From Deltaproteobacteria bacterium (lineage in GTDB: Bacteria; Desulfobacterota; Syntrophia; Syntrophales; UBA2210), in the NCBI GenBank assembly GCA_019313735.1, contig JAFDAR010000022.1, positions 1 to 10,357 on the forward strand: a stretch of DNA of 10,357 nt, in the 5' to 3' direction. The notes beneath the pieces were generated by a model that did no database searches, was not told the DNA's origin, and saw nothing but the letters and a program-made list of their open reading frames with translations. This document shows, piece after piece, positions 5,975 through 10,357 of this stretch (position 1 is its first letter; each line of letters starts with the position of its first letter). A program made the position numbers and the translations under genes.

Positions 5975-8200
5975 GTGTCTCTTTACCTTTTATTGGAATC
6001 ATATTCCTACCTTCTACTACCTGTAACCGGTTTCATCGTCTTTTCCCTTCTGGCATTTTTCTCCATTCTTCGAGGAAAGAAAAACTCCACCAACATCCTC
6101 TTTGCCTTCATATGTTTTCTCGGCGCCCTGATTGACCTCGATATCGCACAGGTATCTTTTCTCGCTGATCAGTCCCTCTCCCTCAGGCTTGACAGACTGT
6201 CCTATCTGTTTTTTGTTTTTGTCACGCCGGTTTATATCCAGTTTGTGCATTCATTTCTTGGAATGAAGAGAAGGAGATGGCTTGAAGTAACAGCGTATCT
6301 TTTTAGTGTCTCTCTTCTTCCCTTTACTCAGACCGAATACTTCATCAGCGGACTGCGCCAGTTTTCTTTCGGTAAGATTGCCGAGGCAGGGCCGGCGTAT
6401 TATGTGTTTTCAGTGGTGGGAGGAATTGCCGCGCTGTACTGCATTACGACCCTCTTTCTTGGGATGAAGAGGGCGGAGGAGAACAGCGAGAGGAACAGGA
6501 TAAAATACGTGTTTATAGGTTTTGGCCTTAGCGGATTGCTTATCCTGATGAACTCTCTCCCCATCAGTGGATATGATGTCTATCCTGTAGGCAATTTTAA
6601 TTTTATCCCGGCGATAATACTTGCCTTCGGTGTACTGAAGTACGACCTTCTTGACATGGGAATGCTTATCAGGAAAGGAAGCGCCTATTTCTTCCTGACC
6701 GGGATATTGACCTTTGTTTATGCCATGGCTATATATCTGTCCAATATATTATTCATGGGATATGGGAATACTCATCCATTGATTATATCCTTCGCTCTTG
6801 CCGTCATTGTGATTGCGCTGTTCAATCCCGCGAGGATTAAGGTTCAGGGCTTTGTTGACAGGATCTTTTTCAGAGGGAAGTATGATTACCAGGAAACCTT
6901 GAGACGGATGAGTAGCACCATGGCATCTTTTTTGAGACTGGAGGAGCTCATGGATTTTATGCTTGATTCCATCCCGTTGGCCTTGAAAACAAGTGGCATG
7001 TCTATAGCACTCTACAGGAAAGAAGACGAATCTCTCGAACTTCATTCCAACAGAAGGGACCCACTTGGAAGGAAGCAAAAAATCTTCATGGGGGAAAGTC
7101 GGCCTGTAGCGGATTTTTTTGAGACTTACAGGAAAACGCTGGGACGGTCCACTGCCGGGAGGATGGATATTTCCGATGATGAAGAGAATAAAATATCTGA
7201 CCTGTTTGATGCAACCGGCGCCGCTGTGCTGATTCCCATGATATCCAGGGATGAACTGACGGGGATTATGGCGTTGGGAGAAAAACGATCCGGAGAGCTG
7301 TTTGTGCATGAAGATATAGAGCTTCTGGAAACCATCGCCAATCAGGGCGCGATAGCCATAGAAAATGCCGGAAATTATGAAAGAATTGCTGAAATAAATA
7401 TTGAACTGGAAGAAAAAGTCAAAAAAAGGACGGAAGCCCTTGCAGCGGCGCTTGAAGAAAAGGACAGGACTCAGCAGCAGTTGATCCGATCGGAGAGCCT
7501 CGCTTCCATAGGGCAGCTTGTAGCGGGTACGGCGCACGAGCTCAACAACCCCCTCGCGAGTTCATCGAGTCTTATCCAGACATCTGTCGAGACAGCCAGA
7601 CAGTGGAAGGATGTGAAGGACGCGGACCGTGATGAATTGATAGATGATCTCCAGTTTTCCCTGAAGGAACTTGACAGAGCCGCCAACATTGTAAAAAGCC
7701 TTCTGGGGCTTTCGCGGCAGACGCAGACCTATGTTGAGCAGGTAAATATAAATATCCTGATAGAAGACGCCCTGAGAGTGTTGCACAGCCGGTACAAGAA
7801 TTCAGCAATAACAATCGAAAAAAATCTAAGGGAAGACCTGCCGGAGATCGAGGGAAACTTTGCAAATCTGGGGCAGGTATTTATAAATATCATAGGCAAC
7901 GCGATCCAGTCCATTCCGGATGGAAAGGGCAAGATAACGCTGGTGACATGGTATGAGAAAGACAAAGATCTCATTTGTATCGAATGTTACGATACAGGGA
8001 GGGGCATGTCTCCTGAAGAGGTAAGGGATGCCTTCAAGCCCTTTTTTACGACCAAAAAACCGGGAGAGGGAACAGGACTTGGACTGTATATCTCCCATGA
8101 AATCATAAAGAGACACAGCGGAAGCGTCAACATACAGAGCAAGAAGGGCAGGGGAACCGTCCTGTCCGTGGAACTTCCCTGCAGAAGGAGGAAAGCATGA
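5975..8200 (+). CDS. Membrane sensor histidine kinase (multi-TM, GAF, HisKA, HATPase)
   Basis: This two-component sensor kinase should autophosphorylate on a histidine and pass the phosphate to a response regulator. I chose GTG 5975, six bases after a perfect AGGAGG (5963-5968); the TTG at 5969 abuts that site. The product has 741 residues. The first ~288 residues hold about eight or nine hydrophobic segments, like 7TM-type kinase inputs. The stretch NPARIKVQGFVDRIFFRGKYDYQ then links to a GAF-like domain (about 310-466). A charged coiled coil follows at about 468-505. The H-box is GTAHELNNPLA with H521. The ATPase has N-box NIIGNAIQS (N642), G1 box DTGRGM (673-678), F-box FKPFFTTK and G2 box GTGLGL (699-704). 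All catalytic motifs are intact. Its stop overlaps the downstream cyclase start (ATGA), so that protein is the obvious phosphate acceptor. The region after the membrane part resembles PrsK-like kinases, but no exosortase genes are seen. The signal is unknown. Confidence 0.93.
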   Translation: MSLYLLLESYSYLLLPVTGFIVFSLLAFFSILRGKKNSTNILFAFICFLGALIDLDIAQVSFLADQSLSLRLDRLSYLFFVFVTPVYIQFVHSFLGMKRRRWLEVTAYLFSVSLLPFTQTEYFISGLRQFSFGKIAEAGPAYYVFSVVGGIAALYCITTLFLGMKRAEENSERNRIKYVFIGFGLSGLLILMNSLPISGYDVYPVGNFNFIPAIILAFGVLKYDLLDMGMLIRKGSAYFFLTGILTFVYAMAIYLSNILFMGYGNTHPLIISFALAVIVIALFNPARIKVQGFVDRIFFRGKYDYQETLRRMSSTMASFLRLEELMDFMLDSIPLALKTSGMSIALYRKEDESLELHSNRRDPLGRKQKIFMGESRPVADFFETYRKTLGRSTAGRMDISDDEENKISDLFDATGAAVLIPMISRDELTGIMALGEKRSGELFVHEDIELLETIANQGAIAIENAGNYERIAEINIELEEKVKKRTEALAAALEEKDRTQQQLIRSESLASIGQLVAGTAHELNNPLASSSSLIQTSVETARQWKDVKDADRDELIDDLQFSLKELDRAANIVKSLLGLSRQTQTYVEQVNINILIEDALRVLHSRYKNSAITIEKNLREDLPEIEGNFANLGQVFINIIGNAIQSIPDGKGKITLVTWYEKDKDLICIECYDTGRGMSPEEVRDAFKPFFTTKKPGEGTGLGLYISHEIIKRHSGSVNIQSKKGRGTVLSVELPCRRRKA

Positions 8201-9192
8201 CAGGTATTCTGGTTGTAGATGATGAAGAAGGTGTGAGGAGGTCCCTTAAAAAGGTTCTCGAAAGGGACGGGTATGCCATATCACTGGCGGAAAATGGCAG
8301 CCAGGCAGTTGATATTGTCAGGGAGGATCCTTACCGGATAGAGACAGTCATATCGGATTATAAGATGCCCGGCATTGACGGGCTGGAGACACTGATCGAG
8401 ATAGGGAAGATCAATCCGGAGATGACGAGAATCATGCTTACCGGATATGCCACGATGAAAAGCGCTATTGAATCGGTAAACGCGGGCATAGACGGGTTTA
8501 TCACGAAACCCTTTTTAAACATTGAACTGAGCGCGAAGGTCAGGGAATACAACCTCAGGAAAAGACTCAAACAGTTTGTTTCGGAACAGGTTCTTTCCGA
8601 GATGTGGAAGGAAGGGGCGAATATAAGTTCAAAAAAACAGAAGGCCACGGTGCTCTTCAGCGACATAAGGGGCTTTACCGAATTGTCCGAAAACCTGAGC
8701 GTGGAAGATATTTGCGAGACGCTCAACATGCGTTATTTTTCACCCTTAGACGAGATTATATGTGGACATAATGGAACCCTGGACAAACATGTTGGTGACA
8801 GCATTATGGGTGTATTCGGTGCCCCATTGACCTTTGAGGATGATGCCGTGAGGGCTGTTACGTGCGCGATTGAGATGATGGACGAGATTGACAGGATAAA
8901 CAGCAGTATCCCCGAAACGGGCCTGAAGATTTCTGTTGGAATAGGAATGAGCACAGGAGAGGTTATGGCAGGGATGTTCGGTTCTTCCAGAAAAAAAGAA
9001 TATACCGTGATGGGACCCACAGTCAACGTGGCGTCGAGGCTCGAAAAACTTGCAAGAGCAAGGCAGATTCTTGTATGCGGTGACACATACAGCAAAGTGA
9101 AAGACATTGTCCGGGCCGAAGATATGGGGCCGGTTATGCTTAAAGGTGTTGACAGGAAGATAAACATATACAATATCATGGGACTGAAGTAG
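8197..9192 (+). CDS. Response regulator with class III adenylate cyclase output (REC-CHD)
   Basis: This response regulator has an output domain predicted to make cyclic AMP from ATP. ATG 8197 follows AAGGAGG (8185-8191) by 5 bases and overlaps the kinase stop. The receiver domain is residues 3-118: acidic pocket D8-D9, phosphoacceptor D54 in ISDYKMPG, T82 and K104 in TKPF. A helical linker at about 119-145 (KQFVSEQVLSEM) resembles the coupling helix before cyclase domains. The catalytic domain is about 150-328. Metal ligands are D156 (FSDIRGFT) and D201 (VGDS). Base-selecting K197 and T270 (EYTVMG) fit ATP rather than GTP. N277 and R281 (VNVASR) are the transition-state residues. All six key residues are present, so activity is expected, probably as a dimer. 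The overlap with the upstream kinase implies phosphorylation controls cyclisation; that control is inferred, not seen. A downstream cAMP receptor is not in the window. Confidence 0.93.
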   Translation: MTGILVVDDEEGVRRSLKKVLERDGYAISLAENGSQAVDIVREDPYRIETVISDYKMPGIDGLETLIEIGKINPEMTRIMLTGYATMKSAIESVNAGIDGFITKPFLNIELSAKVREYNLRKRLKQFVSEQVLSEMWKEGANISSKKQKATVLFSDIRGFTELSENLSVEDICETLNMRYFSPLDEIICGHNGTLDKHVGDSIMGVFGAPLTFEDDAVRAVTCAIEMMDEIDRINSSIPETGLKISVGIGMSTGEVMAGMFGSSRKKEYTVMGPTVNVASRLEKLARARQILVCGDTYSKVKDIVRAEDMGPVMLKGVDRKINIYNIMGLK

Positions 9193-9200
9193 AAAACTCC

Positions 9201-9229
9201 TTGACAATTTTCGGATATTGGCTTAAATA
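9201..9229 (+). promoter_or_regulatory. Promoter-like element after the cyclase gene
   Basis: A perfect -35 hexamer TTGACA (9201-9206) is followed after exactly 17 bases by TAAATA (9224-9229), a poor -10 (3/6). It starts 9 bases past the cyclase stop and points toward the repeat and terminator at 9344-9457. The only downstream reading frame (ATG 9247 to 9425) lacks a ribosome binding site and runs through the repeat. If active, it would make a short RNA of about 220 bases ending at the terminator; otherwise it is chance. Confidence 0.25.
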
Positions 9230-9343
9230 CAGCCCAACATCTGCCATGAAGCATATTCATATGACTGATGTATCAGAATATGAGACCTTTGCAGAATGTT
9301 CAATTTTGTTCAAGTTCAAGGAAGGTGAGAATTTTAACCACAG

Positions 9344-9382
9344 AATAATCGGGGACAGGTTTAAACCTGTCCCCACTGGTAC
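9344..9382. repeat. REP-like palindromic repeat, copy B
   Basis: This is the second copy of the 39-base unit at 4131-4169. Its core 9351-9374 is a perfect 24-base palindrome (GGGGACAGGTTT and its reverse complement), followed by the same ACTGGTAC flank. Identity to copy A is 37/39 and stops at 9382. It lies between the cyclase gene and the integrase terminator. Being fully symmetrical it could fold as a hairpin in either transcript and help protect or end the operon mRNA. REP-type mobility is inferred from the repeat's form and placement. Confidence 0.8.
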
Positions 9383-9403
9383 ACGAGGATTAATGCCCCC
9401 GCT

Positions 9404-9457
9404 ACCAAATAAAACAAGGGGTTAGCTAATATCAGCTAACCCCTTGTTTTATTTGGT
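9404..9457. terminator. Bidirectional intrinsic terminator between the cyclase operon and the integrase
   Basis: A perfect 24-bp inverted repeat (9404-9427 with 9434-9457) surrounds a 6-base loop. The inner part AAGGGGTTAGCT is GC-containing, and the outer arms are A-rich on the left (AAATAAAAC) and T-rich on the right (GTTTTATTT). Transcripts from either side therefore give a hairpin followed by a U-rich tract, the form of a two-way Rho-independent terminator. The integrase TAA stop (complement 9451-9449) lies within the stem. It would end both the + strand lpxH-kinase-cyclase transcript and the - strand integrase transcript. Confidence 0.85.
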
Positions 9458-10357
9458 GGGCGTATAGGTGCCTATCGGCGGTGTAATGAGCTTTTTTAAT
9501 TCTTTTTCAGAAACTGTATTATAACGTTTGAAAACGTTAATGGTTTTGTGCCCGGAGGCAGCCATGATGCGGAAAAAGTCATTTCCCTGGAGACGCCAGT
9601 TATTAATCGCTGTGTGGCGGAGATCGTGAAAGGTGAAATCTTCAATCCCTGCAAGGCGACAGGCCGTTTGGAATGATTTTTTTATGTCTCTGACCGGCTG
9701 GCCATTTTTTACAGAGAACACCCATCCGGAGATATCCCTTGGCATAGACTTTAGCATGTCGAGGATATCTGGATGCATCGGTATGGTGCGGCCTTCGTCA
9801 GTCTTGGTATCTTCCGGCAGTAACCGGATAAATCCGTTGATCATGTCTATCCGATCCCACTTGAGATTGAGAATTTCGCCTTTCCGCATGGCCGTGTAGT
9901 AGGCCATCATGACGATCCGTGCAGTATGCGGCAGGCAGTTGGCTATCAGGCGTTCAAACTCTTCATGGCTTATTACCCGGTCTCTGACATTATGTTCCTT
10001 CAACGCTTTCAGTTTCTTAAACGGTACGGATTCTATTTTTCCTCCCTGTTCAGCAAGGTTCAAGATATGGCGTAAACATTCTATCTCACGGTTCACGGTT
10101 GCGGGCCGGGTCAGGTGTTTCCTGTATGATTGTTCGTCCAATCTTTTCTGGCGGTACGCTTCGACCTGGTTAATCATGATTTCCGAAATGTGTTTTCCCG
10201 CGAATGAACTGGCCAGCTTTCGAAGTGAATAAACATCCCTCTGATATGATTTCTTGGCCTGAATTTGCGGCAGCGAGAGATACCACTTTGAAAGCTCGTC
10301 AAAGGTTGGGTTCTTGACTTTCCTGACAACTCTCCCCTCTGCCTTTCGGGATAGCAC
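9449..10357 (-). CDS. Tyrosine recombinase / phage-type integrase (N-terminus beyond window)
   Basis: This site-specific recombinase is likely to integrate or excise a mobile element through a phosphotyrosine DNA intermediate. The frame is open to the window edge. A GTG at 10357-10355 is the first visible codon, but the N-terminal arm-binding domain expected of full integrases (about 350-400 residues) is missing, so the real start is probably outside. Of the 302 visible residues, about 18-105 form the SAM-like core-binding domain (FDELSKWYLSLPQ to LRHILNLAEQGG). About 127-295 form the catalytic domain. All catalytic residues are seen: R158 (TAMRKGEILNLKW), K185 (DTKTDEGR), H244 and R247 (FHDLRHTA), H270 (SGHKT) and nucleophile Y279 (KRYNTVSEKEL). 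It is not XerC/D by its wording and divergent tail. The gene points toward the cyclase operon and ends inside the shared terminator, so it may mark one end of an integrated element lying beyond 10357. Confidence 0.93.
   Translation of the reverse strand: MLSRKAEGRVVRKVKNPTFDELSKWYLSLPQIQAKKSYQRDVYSLRKLASSFAGKHISEIMINQVEAYRQKRLDEQSYRKHLTRPATVNREIECLRHILNLAEQGGKIESVPFKKLKALKEHNVRDRVISHEEFERLIANCLPHTARIVMMAYYTAMRKGEILNLKWDRIDMINGFIRLLPEDTKTDEGRTIPMHPDILDMLKSMPRDISGWVFSVKNGQPVRDIKKSFQTACRLAGIEDFTFHDLRHTAINNWRLQGNDFFRIMAASGHKTINVFKRYNTVSEKELKKLITPPIGTYTPTK

Noticed and set aside
6749..7537. 262-codon open frame on the - strand inside the histidine kinase gene
   Set aside because: It is antisense to a gene with clear domain motifs; the translation shows no recognisable family and no credible start site.
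8733..9260. 175-codon and 153-codon open frames on the - strand opposite the cyclase gene
   Set aside because: Antisense shadows of the conserved cyclase domain, with low-complexity serine/proline-rich translations and no homology I recognise.
9201..9425. Small + strand ORF (TTG 9201 or ATG 9247) between the cyclase and the integrase
   Set aside because: No ribosome binding site, and its 3' half runs through the REP palindrome and the terminator stem; it looks like a chance frame.

Overview
The window looks like a chromosomal segment of a Gram-negative, LPS-bearing bacterium. It carries LptF- and LptG-type lipopolysaccharide exporter permeases and an LpxH-type lipid A enzyme. An archaeal/Thermotoga-type S-adenosylhomocysteine hydrolase sits next to a divergent MetK, and there is a multi-membrane-span sensor kinase. 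This mix resembles Desulfobacterota (Syntrophales/Syntrophobacterales-like former Deltaproteobacteria). That assignment is an inference from gene content, not a search result.

Layout. (1) 1-1872, + strand: the 3' end of metK (S-adenosylmethionine synthase), a 120-base gap, then ahcY. Together they make SAM and recycle the SAH left after methyl transfer. (2) 1877-4110, - strand: lptF then lptG, overlapping by 4 bases, encoding the two permease subunits of the LPS exporter. lptG converges on ahcY with only 4 bases between their stop codons. (3) 4111-4404: a 294-base gene-free stretch with copy A of a palindromic REP-like repeat, a fair promoter candidate for lptFG and a weak one for the next gene. 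(4) 4405-5058, +: a PHP-family metal-dependent phosphoesterase. (5) 5224-9192, +: a likely operon of an LpxH-like UDP-2,3-diacylglucosamine diphosphatase, a membrane histidine kinase (GTG start 19 bases after the lpxH stop) and a response regulator fused to a class III adenylate cyclase (ATGA overlap with the kinase). (6) 9193-9448: a 256-base gap with a consensus -35 box, copy B of the REP-like repeat and a 24-bp perfect inverted repeat that looks like a bidirectional terminator. (7) 9449-10357, -: a tyrosine recombinase (phage-type integrase) running off the window edge, marking a possible mobile-element boundary.

How the parts relate. Three genes (lptF, lptG, lpxH) serve outer-membrane LPS synthesis and export. 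The kinase/cyclase pair encodes what reads as a complete two-component route from a membrane or cytosolic signal to phosphorylation-controlled cAMP synthesis, and it appears co-transcribed with the lipid A gene. The most distinctive items are this kinase/REC-cyclase pair, the two 37/39-identical palindromic repeats about 5.2 kb apart, and the terminator whose stem contains the integrase stop codon. I did not see CRISPR arrays, tRNA or rRNA genes, or complete insertion sequences. I did not find a clearly undescribed system; the findings are ranked accordingly.
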